Notes: generated from the sequence alone by a model not told the origin. Positions 11,201-24,644 are shown, counted from the stretch's first letter. The stretch: 64,000 nucleotides of DNA from Ligustrum vulgare (GCA_963555705.1 OY743190.1:15507491-15571490), one strand, 5' to 3'. Made by a program: numbers and translations.

Positions 11201-14200
11201 GTTGAATTCTTCTGTTGCTGCCTTTGTCAAATCATCACGGATTCTTAGGTTGCTGAAGTTTGTAGAATAATACATTTCCTACTTACGCAAATATTTGATG
11301 TCATCAAGCAAGTCTTCAAAAGTTTATTGGGAGCTACATGATAGGTTCAAGGAGCTCGAAAGTTTGTAGCCAATGGTCCAAACTCATATTCAAGATGCAG
11401 AAGAACGACAATTTACCGATAAAGCATTTAGAATTTGGCTTTGTCAACTCAAACATGCAGCCGACAAAGTGAAGGACTTGTTTAGAACACTGCGCATTGA
11501 AGGAATCCAGAACATTTAGTTTATTGGTGGCTATCAGTTCTGGTGCCTGCTTCCACCATCGGGTAGAATTAACATTGACATCCGCATACGGATTAAAATC
11601 TCCTCCTTGATTTCATAATTCTTTGGGATTACCGAGCAAAATACAAAGCAGTGTTTGAGATACAGCGTCATATGCATGTAACTTACAAGTAGGCAGGTAA
11701 AATTGTATTTTTATAGGCCTCCAAATTCGAAAGATTACTATTCTGAACGTATAACCACTCTATATCATCTGTCTTGGAGCACATGTGACCACCGAGAATT
11801 TTGAAGCCAAAGGAATACCTTCACATTTCCACATTACTTGTTCGACAGTTGCTTGAAGATTTGGAAATTACTCTTCTTTTGTTTGAACAAAAGAAAGGCG
11901 CCCTTCCAATATTTTCCAGCGGTCATCATTTGTCATATCCTTCAAGGAATGTGCAGAATTAGAATTGCCTGGATCCATTGCAACTTTTTGACAAGTATCT
12001 TGCTTCCATCAAGTCCACACTTGAACAGTGGCCTTAGTGCATCAAAACCATTACCGAGTACAAGAAGATATTTCTTTTGTTTTAATGATTTCCACATAAT
12101 TGTACAGAATGTTCAAGTTCATTGAATAACATTTATTTCCTGTTGATGACTAAATTACTGCTTTAATTGTTCTTTTAGCATTGATATCACGTGATACAAA
12201 AAGTCATATTCTTAAATTTTGGAAATGTTCCATTTCCTTGTCGTCATTATTGATGAATTGGCAAAGACCTGTTTTCCCAATTCCTGAAGTACCAACATTT
12301 GATATAACAGATGCGGTTGCTCCGTCGGCTACTCCTGATGTTGTTTTCAAGAGGTAGTTTCATTTCCTGCTTTTCAAATTGGTTTTCGCAAATATTTCTT
12401 TTTGCCAACTGTAAGTTGAATTCTTCTGTTGCTGCCTTTGTCAAATCATCACGGATTCTTAGGTTGCTGAAGTTTGTAGAATAATACATTTCCTACTTAC
12501 GCAAATATTTGATGTCATCAAGCAAGTCTTCAAAAGTTTATTGGGAGCTACATGATAGGTTCAAGGAGCTCGAAAGTTTGTAGCCAATGGTCCAAACTCA
12601 TATTCAAGATGCAGAAGAACGACAATTTACCGATAAAGCATTTAGAATTTGGCTTTGTCAACTCAAACATGCAGCCGACAAAGTGAAGGACTTGTTTAGA
12701 ACACTGCGCATTGAAGGAATCCAGAACATTTAGTTTATTGGTGGCTATCAGTTCTGGTGCCTGCTTCCACCATCGGGTAGAATTAACATTGACATCCGCA
12801 TACGGATTAAAATCTCCTCCTTGATTTCATAATTCTTTGGGATTACCGAGCAAAATACAAAGCAGTGTTTGAGATACAGCGTCATATGCATGTAACTTAC
12901 AAGTAGGCAGGTAAAATTGTATTTTTATAGGCCTCCAAATTCGAAAGATTACTATTCTGAACGTATAACCACTCTATATCATCTGTCTTGGAGCACATGT
13001 GACCACCGAGAATTTTGAAGCCAAAGGAATACCTTCACATTTCCACATTACTTGTTCGACAGTTGCTTGAAGATTTGGAAATTACTCTTCTTTTGTTTGA
13101 ACAAAAGAAAGGCGCCCTTCCAATATTTTCCAGCGGTCATCATTTGTCATATCCTTCAAGGAATGTGCAGAATTAGAATTGCCTGGATCCATTGCAACTT
13201 TTTGACAAGTATCTTGCTTCCATCAAGTCCACACTTGAACAGTGGCCTTAGTGCATCAAAACCATTACCGAGTACAAGAAGATATTTCTTTTGTTTTAAT
13301 GATTTCCACATAATTGTACAGAATGTTCAAGTTCATTGAATAACATTTATTTCCTGTTGATGACTAAATTACTGCTTTAATTGTTCTTTTAGCATTGATA
13401 TCACGTGATACAAAAAGTCATATTCTTAAATTTTGGAAATGTTCCATTTCCTTGTCGTCATTATTGATGAATTGGCAAAGACCTGTTTTCCCAATTCCTG
13501 AAGTACCAACATTTGATATAACAGATGCGGTTGCTCCGTCGGCTACTCCTGATGTTGTTTTCAAGAGGTAGTTTCATTTCCTGCTTTTCAAATTGGTTTT
13601 CGCAAATATTTCCTTTTGCCAACTGTAAGTTGAATTCTTCTGTTGCTGCCTTTGTCAAATCATCACGGATTCTTAGGTTGCTAAAGTTTGTAGAATAATA
13701 CATTTCCTACTTACGCAAATATTTGATGTCGTCAAGCAAGTCTTCAAAAGTTTATTGGGAGCTATATGATAGGTTCAAGGAGCTCCAAAGTTTGTAGCCA
13801 ATGGTCCAAACTCATATTCAAGATGCAGAAGAACGACAATTTACCGATAAAGCATTTAGAATTTGGCTTTGTCGACTCAAACATGCAGCCGACAAAGTGA
13901 AGGACTTGTTTAGAACACTGCGCATTGAAGGAATCCAGAACATTTAGTTTATTGGTGGCTATCAGTTCTGGTGCCTGCTTCCACCATCGGGTAGAATTAA
14001 CATTGACATCCGCATACGGATTAAAATCTCCTCCTTGATTTCATAATTCTTTGGGATTAACGAGGAAAATACAAAGCAGTGTTTGAGATACAGCGTCATA
14101 TGCATGTAACTTACAAGTAGGCAGGTAAAATTGTATTTTTATAGGCCTCCAAATTCGAAAGATTACTATTCTGAACGTATAACCACTCTATATCATCTGT

Positions 14201-17200
14201 CTTGGAGCACATGTGACCACCGAGAATTTTGAAGCCAAAGGAATACCTTCACATTTCCACATTACTTGTTCGACAGTTGCTTGAAGATTTGGAAATTACT
14301 CTTCTTTTGTTTGAACAAAAGAAAGGCGCCCTTCCAATATTTTCCAGCGGTCATCATTTGTCATATCCTTCAAGGAATGTGCAGAATTAGAATTGCCTGG
14401 ATCCATTGCAACTTTTTGACAAGTATCTTGCTTCCATCAAGTCCACACTTGAACAGTGGCCTTAGTGCATCAAAACCATCACCGAGTACAAGAAGATATT
14501 TCTTTTGTTTTAATGATTTCCACATAATTGTACAGAATGTTCAAGTTCATTGAATAACATTTATTTCCTGTTGATGACTAAATTACTGCTTTAATTGTTC
14601 TTTTAGCATTGATATCACGTGATACAAAAAGTCATATTCTTAAATTTTGGAAATGTTCCATTTCCTTGTCGTCATTATTGATGAATTGGCAAAGACCTGT
14701 TTTCCCAATTCCTGAAGTACCAACATTTGATATAACAGATGCGGTTGCTCCGTCGGCTACTCCTGATGTTGTTTTCAAGAGGTAGTTTCATTTCCTGCTT
14801 TTCAAATTGGTTTTCGCCAATATTTCTTTTTGCCAACTGTAAGTTGAATTCTTCTGTTGCTGCCTTTGTCAAATCATCACGGATTCTTAGGTTGCTGAAG
14901 TTTGTAGAATAATACATTTCCTACTTACGCAAATATTTGATGTCGTCAAGCAAGTCTTCAAAAGTTTATTGGGAGCTACATGATAGGTTCAAGGAGCTCC
15001 AAAGTTTGTAGCCAACGGTCCAAACTCATATTCAAGATGCAGAAGAACGACAATTTACCGATAAAGCATTTAGAATTTGGCTTTGTCCACTCAAACATGC
15101 AGCCGACAAAGTGAAGGACATGTTTAGAACACTGCGCATTGAAGGAATCCAGAACATTTAGTTTATTGGTGGCTATCAGTTCTGGTGCCTGCTTCCACCA
15201 TCGGGTAGAATTAACATTGACATCCGCATGCGGATTAAAATCTCCTCCTTGATTTCATAATTCTTTGGGATTACCGAGGAAAATACAAAGCAGTGTTTGA
15301 GATACAGCGTCATATGCATGTAACTTACAAGTAGGCAGGTAAAATTGTACTTTTATAGGCCTCCAAATTCGAAAGATTACTATTCTGAACGTATAACCAC
15401 TCTATATCATCTGTCTTGGAGCACATGTGAACACCGAGAATTTTGAAGCCAAAGGAATACCTTCACATTTCCACATTACTTGTTCGACAGTTGCTTGAAG
15501 ATTTGGAAATTACTCTTCTTTTGTTTGAACAAAAGAAAGGCGCCCTTCCAATATTTTCCAGCGGTCATCATTTGTCATATCCTTCAAGGAATGTGCAGAA
15601 TTAGAATTGCCTGGATCCATTGCAACTTTTTGACAAGTATCTTGCTTCCATCAAGTCCACACTTGAACAGTGGCCTTAGTGCATCAAAACCATCACCGAG
15701 TACAAGAAGATATTTCTTTTGTTTTAATGATTTCCACATCATTGTACAGAATGTTCAAGTTCATTGAATAACATTTATTTCCTGTTGATGACTAAATTAA
15801 TGCTTTAATTGTTCTTTTAGCATTGAAATCACGTGATACAAAAAGTCATATTCTTAAATTGTGGAAATGTTCCATTTCCTTGTCGTCATTATTGATGAAT
15901 TGGCAAAGACCTGTTTTCCCAATTCCTGAAGTACCAACATTTGATATAACAGATGCGGTTGCTCCGTCGGCTACTCCTGATGTTGTTTTCAAGAGGTAGT
16001 TTCATTTCCTGCTTTTCAAATTGGTTTTCGCCAATATTTCTTTTTGCCAACTGTAAGTTGAATTATTCTGTTGCTGCCTTTGTCAAATCATCACGGATTC
16101 TTAGGTTGCTGAAGTTTGTAGAATAATACATTTCCTACTTACGCAAATATTTGATGTCGTCAAGCAAGTCTTCAAAAGTTTATTGGGAGCTACATGACAG
16201 GTTCAAGGAGCTCCAAAGTTTGTAGCCAACGGTCCGAACTCATATTCAAGATGCAGAAGAACGACAATTTACCGATAAAGCATTTAGAATTTGGCTTTGT
16301 CAACTCAAACATGCAGCCGACAAAGTGAAGGACTTGTTTAGAACACTGCGCATTGAAGGAATCCAGAACATTTAGTTTATTGGTGGCTATCAGTTCTGGT
16401 GCCTGCTTCCACCATCGGGTAGAATTAACATTGACATCCGCATGCGGATTAAAATCTCCTCCTTGATTTCATAATTCTTTGGGATTACCGAGGAAAATAC
16501 AAAGCAGTGTTTGAGATACAGCGTCATATGCATGTAACTTACAAGTAGGCAGGTAAAATTGTACTTTTATAGGCCTCCAAATTCGAAAGATTACTATTCT
16601 GAACGTATAACCACTCTATATCATCTGTCTTGGAGCACATGTGAACACCGAGAATTTTGAAGCCAAAGGAATACCTTCACATTTCCACATTACTTGTTCG
16701 ACAGTTGCTTGAAGATTTGGAAATTACTCTTCTTTTGTTTGAACAAAAGAAAGGCGCCCTTCCAATATTTTCCAGCGGTCATCATTTGTCATATCCTTCA
16801 AGGAATGTGCAGAATTAGAATTGCCTGGATCCATTGCAACTTTTTGACAAGTATCTTGCTTCCATCAAGTCCACACTTGAACAGTGGCCTTAGTGCATCA
16901 AAACCATCACCGAGTACAAGAAGATATTTCTTTTGTTTTAATGATTTCCACATAATTGTACAGAATGTTCAAGTTCATTGAATAACATTTATTTCCTGTT
17001 GATGACTAAATTACTGCTTTAATTGTTCTTTTAGCATTGATATCACGTGATACAAAAAGTCATATTCTTAAATTTTGGAAATGTTCCATTTCCTTGTCGT
17101 CATTATTGATGAATTGGCAAAGACCTGTTTTCCCAATTCCTGAAGTACCAACATTTGATATAACAGATGCGGTTGCTCCGTCGGCTACTCCTGATGTTGT

Positions 17201-20200
17201 TTTCAAGAGGTAGTTTCATTTCCTGCTTTTCAAATTGGTTTTCGCAAATATTTCTTTTTGCCAACTGTAAGTTGAATTATTCTGTTGCTGCCTTTGTCAA
17301 ATCAACAAGGATTCCTAGGTTACTGAAGTTTGTAGAATAATACATTTCCTACTTACGCAAATATTTGATGTCGTCAAGCAAGTCTTGAAAAGTTTATTGG
17401 GAGCTACATGACAGGTTCAAGGAGCTCCAAAGTTTGTAGCCAACGGTCCGAACTCATATTCAAGATGCAGAAGAACGAAAATTTACCGATAAAGCATTTA
17501 GAATTTGGCTTTGTCAACTCAAACATGCAGCCGACAAAGTGAAGGACTTGTTTAGAACACTGCGCATTGAAGGAATCCAGAACATTTAGTTTATTGGTGG
17601 CTATCAGTTCTGGTGCCTGCTTCCACCAACGGGTAGAATTAACATTGACATCCGCATACGGATTAAAATCTCCTCCTTGATTTCATAATTCTTTGGGATT
17701 ACCGAGCAAAATACAAAGCAGTGTTTGAGATACAGCGTCATATGCATGTAACTTACAAGTAGGGCAGGTAAAATTGTATTTTTATAAGCCTCCAAATTCC
17801 AAAGATTACTATTCTGAACGTATAACCACTCTATATCATCTGTCTTGGAGCACATGTGACCACCGAGAATTTTGAAGCCAAAGGAATACCTTCACATTTC
17901 CACATTACTTGTTCGACAGTTGCTTGAAGATTTGGAAATTACTCTTCTTTTGTTTGAACAAAAGAAAGGCGCCCTTCCAATATTTTCCAGCGGTCATCAT
18001 TTGTGATATCCTTCAAGGAATGTGCAGAATTAGAATTTCCTGGATCCATTGCAACTTTTTGACAAGTATCTTGCTTCCATCAAGTCCACACTTGAACAGT
18101 GGCCTTAGTGCATCAAAACCATCACCGAGTACAAGAAGATATTTCTTTTGTTTCAATGATTTCCACATCATTGTACAGAATGTTCAAGTTCATTGAATAA
18201 CATTTATTTCCTGTTGATGACTAAATTAATGCTTTAATTGTTCTTTTAGCATTGAAATCACGTGATACAAAAAGTCATATTCTTAAATTGTGGAAATGTT
18301 CCATTTCCTTGTCGTCATTATTGATGAATTGGCAAAGACCTGTTTTCCCAATTCCTGAAGTACCAACATTTGATATAACAGATGCGGTTGCTCCGTCGGC
18401 TACTCCTGATGTTGTTTTCAAGAGGTAGTTTCATTTCCTGCTTTTCAAATTGGTTTTCGCCAATATTTCTTTTTGCCAGCTGTAAGTTGAATTATTCTGT
18501 TGCTGCCTTTGTCAAATCATCACGGATTCTTAGGTTGCTGAAGTTTGTAGAATAATACATTTCCTACTTACGCAAATATTTGATGTCGTCAAGTAAGTCT
18601 TCAAAAGTTTATTGGGAGCTACATGACAGGTTCAAGGAGCTCCAAAGTTTGTAGCCAACGGTCCGAACTCATATTCAAGATGCAGAAGAACGACAATTTA
18701 CCGATAAAGCATTTAGAATTTGGCTTTGTCAACTCAAACATGCAGCCGACAAAGTGAAGGACTTGTTTAGAACACTGCGCATTGAAGGAATCCAGAACAT
18801 TTAGTTTATTGGTGGCTATCAGTTCTGGTGCCTGCTTCCACCATCGGGTAGAATTAACATTGACATCCGCATACGGATTAAAATCTCCTCCTTGATTTCA
18901 TAATTCTTTGGGATTACCGAGCAAAATACAAAGCAGTGTTTGAGATACAGCGTCATATGCATGTAACTTACAAGTAGGGCAGGTAAAATTGTATTTTTAT
19001 AAGCCTCCAAATTCCAAAGATTACTATTCTGAACGTATAACCACTCTATATCATCTGTCTTGGAGCACATGTGACCACCGAGAATTTTGAAGCCAAAGGA
19101 ATACCTTCACATTTCCACATTACTTGTTCGACAGTTGCTTGAAGATTTGGAAATTACTCTTCTTTTGTTTGAACAAAAGAAAGGCGCCCTTCCAATATTT
19201 TCCAGCGGTCATCATTTGTGATATCCTTCAAGGAATGTGCAGAATTAGAATTGCCTGGATCCATTATAACTTTTTGACAAGTATCTTGCTTCCATCAAGT
19301 CCACACTTGAACAGTGGCCTTAGTGCATCAAAACCATCACCGAGTACAAGAAGATATTTCTTTTGTTTTAATGATTTCCACATCATTGTACAGAATGTTC
19401 AAGTTCATTGAATAACATTTATTTCCTGTTGATGACTAAATTAATGCTTTAATTGTTCTTTTAGCATTGAAATCACGTGATACAAAAAGTCATATTCTTA
19501 AATTGTGGAAATGTTCCATTTCCTTGTCGTCATTATTGATGAATTGGCAAAGACCTGTTTTCCCAATTCCTGAAGTACCAACATTTGATATAACAGATGC
19601 GGTTGCTCCGTCGGCTACTCCTGATGTTGTTTTCAAGAGGTAGTTTCATTTCCTGCTTTTCAAATTGGTTTTCGCCAATATTTCTTTTTGCCAACTGTAA
19701 GTTGAATTATTCTGTTGCTGCCTTTGTCAAATCATCACGGATTCTTAGGTTGCTGAAGTTTGTAGAATAATACATTTCCTACTTACGCAAATATTTGATG
19801 TCGTCAAGCAAGTCTTCAAAAGTTTATTGGGAGCTACATGACAGGTTCAAGGAGCTCCAAAGTTTGTAGCCAACGGTCCGAACTCATATTCAAGATGCAG
19901 AAGAACGACAATTTACCGATAAAGCATTTAGAATTTGGCTTTGTCAACTCAAACATGCAGCCGACAAAGTGAAGGACTTGTTTAGAACACTGCGCATTGA
20001 AGGAATCCAGAACATTTAGTTTATTGGTGGCTATCAGTTCTGGTGCCTGCTTCCACCATCGGGTAGAATTAACATTGACATCCGCATACGGATTAAAATC
20101 TCCTCCTTGATTTCATAATTCTTTGGGATTACCGAGCAAAATACAAAGCAGTGTTTGAGATACAGCGTCATATGCATGTAACTTACAAGTAGGGCAGGTA

Positions 20201-23200
20201 AAATTGTATTTTTATAAGCCTCCAAATTCCAAAGATTACTATTCTGAACGTATAACCACTCTATATCATCTGTCTTGGAGCACATGTGACCACCGAGAAT
20301 TTTGAAGCCAAAGGAATACCTTCACATTTCCACATTACTTGTTCGACAGTTGCTTGAAGATTTGGAAATTACTCTTCTTTTGTTTGAACAAAAGAAAGGC
20401 GCCCTTCCAATATTTTCCAGCGGGCATCATTTGTGATATCCTTCAAGGAATGTGCAGAATTAGAATTGCCTGGATCCATTGCAACTTTTTGACAAGTATC
20501 TTGCTTCCATCAAGTCCACACTTGAACAGTGGCCTTAGTGCATCAAAACCATCACCGAGTACAAGAAGATATTTCTTTTGTTTTAATGATTTCCACATAA
20601 TTGTACAGAATGTTCAAGTTCATTGAATAACATTTATTTCCTGTTGATGACTAAATTACTGCTTTAATTGTTCTTTTAGCATTGATATCACGTGATACAA
20701 AAAGTCATATTCTTAAATTTTGGAAATGTTCCATTTCCTTGTCGTCATTATTGATGAATTGGCAAAGACCTGTTTTCCCAATTCCTGAAGTACCAACATT
20801 TGATATAACAGATGCGGTTGCTCCGTCGGCTACTCCTGATGTTGTTTTCAAGAGGTAGTTTCATTTCCTGCTTTTCAAATTGGTTTTCGCAAATATTTCT
20901 TTTTGCCAACTGTAAGTTGAATTCTTCTGTTGCTGCCTTTGTCAAATCATCACGGATTCTTAGGTTGCTGAAGTTTGTAGAATAATACATTTCCTACTTA
21001 CGCAAATATTTGATGTCGTCAAGCAAGTCTTCAAAAGTTTATTGGGAGCTACATGATAGGTTCAAGGAGCTCGAAAGTTTGTAGCCAATGGTCCAAACTC
21101 ATATTCAAGATGCAGAAGAACGACAATTTACCGATAAAGCATTTAGAATTTGGCTTTGTCAACTCAAACATGCAGCCGACAAAGTGAAGGACTTGTTTAG
21201 AACACTGCGCATTGAAGGAATCCAGAACATTTAGTTTATTGGTGGCTATCAGTTCTGGTGCCTGCTTCCACCATCGGGTAGAATTAACATTGACATCCGC
21301 ATACGGATTAAAATCTCCTCCTTGATTTCATAATTCTTTGGGATTACCGAGCAAAATACAAAGCAGTGTTTGAGATACAGCGTCATATGCATGTAACTTA
21401 CAAGTAGGCAGGTAAAATTGTATTTTTATAGGCCTCCAAATTCGAAAGATTACTATTCTGAACGTATAACCACTCTATATCATCTGTCTTGGAGCACATG
21501 TGACCACCGAGAATTTTGAAGCCAAAGGAATACCTTCACATTTCCACAGTACTTGTTCGACAGTTGCTTGAAGATTTGGAAATTACTCTTCTTTTGTTTG
21601 AACAAAAGAAAGGCGCCCTTCCAATATTTTCCAGCGGTCATCATTTGTCATATCCTTCAAGGAATGTGCAGAATTAGAATTGCCTGGATCCATTGCAACT
21701 TTTTGACAAGTATCTTGCTTCCATCAAGTCCACACTTGAACAGTGGCCTTAGTGCATCAAAACCATCACCGAGTACAAGAAGATATTTCTTTTGTTTTAA
21801 TGATTTCCACATAATTGTACAGAATGTTCAAGTTCATTGAATAACATTTATTTCCTGTTGATGACTAAATTACTGCTTTAATTGTTCTTTTAGCATTGAT
21901 ATCACGTGATACAAAAAGTCATATTCTTAAATTTTGGAAATGTTCCATTTCCTTGTCGTCATTATTGATGAATTGGCAAAGACCTGTTTTCCCAATTCCT
22001 GAAGTACCAACATTTGATATAACAGATGCGGTTGCTCCGTCGGCTACTCCTGATGCTGTTTTCAAGAGGTAGTTTCGTTTCCTGCTTTTCAAATTGGTTT
22101 TCGCCAATATTTCTTTTTGCCAACTGTAAGTTGAATTATTCTGTTGCTGCCTTTGTCAAATCATCACGGATTCTTAGGTTGCTGAAGTTTGTAGAATAAT
22201 ACATTTCCTACTTACGCAAATATTTGATGTCGTCAAGCAAGTCTTCAAAAGTTTATTGGGAGCTACATGACAGGTTCAAGGAGCTCCAAAGTTTGTAGCC
22301 AACGGTCCAAACTCATATTCAAGATGCAGAAGAACGACAATTTACCGATAAAGCATTTAGAATTTGGCTTTGTCAACTCAAACATGCAGCCGACAAAGTG
22401 AAGGACTTGTTTAGAACACTGCGCATTGAAGGAATCCAGAACATTTAGTTTATTGGTGGCTATCAGTTCTGGTGCCTGCTTCCACCATCGGGTAGAATTA
22501 ACATTGACTTCCGCATACGGATTAAAATCTCCTCCTTGATTTCATAATTCTTTGGGATTACCGAGCAAAATACAAAGCAGTGTTTGAGATACAGCGTCAT
22601 ATGCATGTAACTTACAAGTAGGCAGGTAAAATTGTATTTTTATAGGCCTCCAAATTCGAAAGATTACTATTCTGAACGTATAACCACTCTATATCATCTG
22701 TCTTGGAGCACATGTGACCACCGAGAATTTTGAAGCCAAAGGAATACCTTCACATTTCCACATTACTTGTTCGACAGTTGCTTGAAGATTTGGAAATTAC
22801 TCTTCTTTTGTTTGAACAAAAGAAAGGCGCCCTTCCAATATTTTCCAGCGGTCATCATTTGTCATATCCTTCAAGGAATGTGCAGAATTAGAATTGCCTG
22901 GATCCATTGCAACTTTTTGACAAGTATCTTGCTTCCATCAAGTCCACACTTGAACAGTGGCCTTAGTGCATCAAAACCATCACCGAGTACAAGAAGATAT
23001 TTCTTTTGTTTTAATGATTTCCACATAATTGTACAGAATGTTCAAGTTCATTGAATAACATTTATTTCCTGTTGATGACTAAATTACTGCTTTAATTGTT
23101 CTTTTAGCATTGATATCACGTGATACAAAAAGTCATATTCTTAAATTTTGGAAATGTTCCATTTCCTTGTCGTCATTATTGATGAATTGGCAAAGACCTG

Positions 23201-23440
23201 TTTTCCCAATTCCTGAAGTACCAACATTTGATATAACAGATGCGGTTGCTCCGTCGGCTACTCCTGATGTTGTTTTCAAGAGGTAGTTTCATTTCCTGCT
23301 TTTCAAATTGGTTTTCGCAAATATTTCTTTTTGCCAACTGTAAGTTGAATTCTTCTGTTGCTGCCTTTGTCAAATCATCACGGATTCTTAGGTTGCTGAA
23401 GTTTGTAGAATAATACATTTCCTACTTACGCAAATATTTG

Positions 23441-23662
23441 ATGTCGTCAAGCAAGTCTTCAAAAGTTTATTGGGAGCTACATGATAGGTTCAAGGAGCTC
23501 GAAAGTTTGTAGCCAATGGTCCAAACTCATATTCAAGATGCAGAAGAACGACAATTTACCGATAAAGCATTTAGAATTTGGCTTTGTCAACTCAAACATG
23601 CAGCCGACAAAGTGAAGGACTTGTTTAGAACACTGCGCATTGAAGGAATCCAGAACATTTAG
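23441..23662 (+). pseudogene. Rx_N coiled-coil N-terminal domain fragment of a CC-NLR
   Basis: About 73 codons resembling the start of a CC-type resistance protein. Visible parts are VYWELHDRFKELQSL, a run of about nine residues, DAEERQFTDKAFRIWL, then QLKHAADKVKDL. The family pattern is a heptad region followed by DAEE(R/K)Q and KAVR-WL-LKDAAYD-DDLLDE. In full-length proteins this domain mediates self-association and signalling. Here a TAG falls after LQSL, as in most copies left of about 42.8 kb, and the frame ends at TAG 23660-23662 before the usual domain end. It points opposite to the NB-ARC remnant of the same monomer. Confidence 0.85.
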
Positions 23663-23733
23663 TTTATTGGTGGCTATCAGTTCTGGTGCCTGCTTCCACC
23701 ATCGGGTAGAATTAACATTGACATCCGCATACG

Positions 23734-23802
23734 GATTAAAATCTCCTCCTTGATTTCATAATTCTTTGGGATTACCGAGCAAAATACAAAGCAGTGTTTG
23801 AG
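23734..23802 (-). other. RNBS-D motif
   Basis: LKHCFVFCSVIPKNYEI followed by KEEILI, against family LK-CFAYCSIFPKDYEF-KE-LI. This is among the best preserved pieces. In this copy a 1-bp deletion upstream (GTAGGCAGG for GTAGGGCAGG) puts it out of frame with CSKTDD; thirteen other copies keep the frame. Confidence 0.88.
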
Positions 23803-23947
23803 ATACAGCGTCATATGCATGTAACTTACAAGTAGGCAGGTAAAATTGTATTTTTATAGGCCTCCAAATTCGAAAGATTACTATTCTGAACGTATAACCA
23901 CTCTATATCATCTGTCTTGGAGCACATGTGACCACCGAGAATTTTGA

Positions 23948-23980
23948 AGCCAAAGGAATACCTTCACATTTCCACATTAC
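23948..23980 (-). other. GLPL motif
   Basis: VMWKCEGIPLA against family IVKKCKGLPLA. It is in the RNBS-C frame beyond a stop. A frame change follows before ILGGHMCSKTDDIEWLYV, which corresponds to LGGLL-SK--E-EWL-V in the family. Confidence 0.85.
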
Positions 23981-24018
23981 TTGTTCGACAGTTGCTTGAA
24001 GATTTGGAAATTACTCTT

Positions 24019-24036
24019 CTTTTGTTTGAACAAAAG
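24019..24036. repeat. inverted repeat CTTTTGTT-TG-AACAAAAG
   Basis: Eight-base perfect arms with a 2-base centre, between RNBS-C and GLPL. Two copies (32.5 and 34.9 kb) have CTTTTCTT and so lose one pair. Confidence 0.6.
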
Positions 24037-24058
24037 AAAGGCGCCCTTCCAATATTTT

Positions 24059-24088
24059 CCAGCGGTCATCATTTGTCATATCCTTCAA
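24059..24088 (-). other. RNBS-C motif
   Basis: HSLKDMTNDDRWKILEGRLSF against family L-LKDLSDDDCWSLF-K-AF. It is frameshifted relative to RNBS-B and runs into a stop after QTKEE. Confidence 0.8.
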
Positions 24089-24127
24089 GGAATGTGCAGA
24101 ATTAGAATTGCCTGGATCCATTGCAAC

Positions 24128-24150
24128 TTTTTGACAAGTATCTTGCTTCC
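24128..24150 (-). other. RNBS-B motif
   Basis: DGSKILVKKL against family GSKILVTTR. The sensor Arg position reads Lys/Leu. Same frame as kinase-2. Confidence 0.75.
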
Positions 24151-24189
24151 ATCAAGTCCACACTTGAACAGTGGCCTTAGTGCATCAAA

Positions 24190-24210
24190 ACCATCACCGA
24201 GTACAAGAAG
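24190..24210 (-). other. kinase-2 (Walker B) motif
   Basis: LLVLGDGFDALRPLF against family YLLVLDDVW. The first of the two Asp residues is Gly, which would disturb magnesium coordination and hydrolysis. A different frame from the P-loop. Confidence 0.8.
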
Positions 24211-24295
24211 ATATTTCTTTTGTTTTAATGATTTCCACATAATTGTACAGAATGTTCAAGTTCATTGAATAACATTTATTTCCTGTTGATGACTA

Positions 24296-24361
24296 AATTA
24301 CTGCTTTAATTGTTCTTTTAGCATTGATATCACGTGATACAAAAAGTCATATTCTTAAATT
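24296..24361 (-). other. RNBS-A motif with Trp-to-stop change
   Basis: NLRI, stop, LFVSRDINAKRTIKAVI, against family LRIWVCVS-DF-----I-KAII. The Trp codon is TGA, and a second stop follows AVI. Both are present in the units examined, so they predate amplification. Confidence 0.8.
24328..24339. repeat. 12-bp palindrome with G-box core (TATCACGTGATA)
   Basis: CACGTG lies within a perfect palindrome inside the RNBS-A coding stretch. Copies with ATTGAAATCACGTG keep the CACGTG core but have a shorter palindrome. It is repeated once per monomer. G-boxes bind plant bZIP/bHLH factors, but here the motif is probably a by-product of coding sequence. Confidence 0.5.
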
Positions 24362-24363
24362 TT

Positions 24364-24380
24364 GGAAATGTTCCATTTCC
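24364..24380. repeat. inverted repeat GGAAATG-TTC-CATTTCC
   Basis: Seven-base perfect arms around a 3-base loop, between the P-loop and RNBS-A stretches. It is present in all units examined. Confidence 0.6.
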
Positions 24381-24409
24381 TTGTCGTCATTATTGATGAA
24401 TTGGCAAAG

Positions 24410-24436
24410 ACCTGTTTTCCCAATTCCTGAAGTACC
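24410..24436 (-). other. P-loop (Walker A) of the NB-ARC remnant
   Basis: Reads GTSGIGKTG against the family GMGGIGKTT. The GxGK-T core is kept; the second Met and the last Thr are replaced. It is preceded by SVISNV (family: VVPIV) and followed by LCQFINNDDKEMEHFQNLRI (family: LAQLVYND-VKEHFDLRIW). In plants this coding stretch is the usual target of miR482/2118. The match looks partial here and would need computing. Confidence 0.88.
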
Positions 24437-24644
24437 AACATTTGATATAACAGATGCGGTTGCTCCGTCGGCTACTCCTGATGCTGTTTTCAAGAGGTAG
24501 TTTCGTTTCCTGCTTTTCAAATTGGTTTTCGCCAATATTTCTTTTTGCCAACTGTAAGTTGAATTCTTCTGTTGCTGCCTTTGTCAAATCATCACGGATT
24601 CTTAGGTTGCTGAAGTTTGTAGAATAATACATTTCCTACTTACG

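Larger units (their letters stand above)
23676..24632 (-). pseudogene. NB-ARC domain of a CC-NLR, multiply frameshifted
   Basis: Read on the minus strand from 24632 down, the landmarks of a plant NB-ARC ATP switch appear in the correct order. A linker comes first (LRIRDDLTKAATEEFNLQ), then P-loop, RNBS-A, kinase-2, RNBS-B, RNBS-C, GLPL and RNBS-D. Frames change between linker and P-loop, between RNBS-A and kinase-2, between RNBS-B and RNBS-C, and after GLPL. Stops sit in RNBS-A (TGA where the family has Trp) and after QTKEE (TAA). No MHD motif or leucine-rich repeats follow, because the unit ends just past RNBS-D. The same lesions recur in the other copies I read, so no copy can encode a working receptor. 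The plus-strand 95-codon frames that recur across this region are antisense shadows. Confidence 0.88.

Noticed and set aside
24410..24436. Functional miR482/2118 target site at the P-loop
   Set aside because: The coding position is right, but by eye the match breaks in the GMGG part (now GTSG). Only a scored alignment or degradome data could support it.
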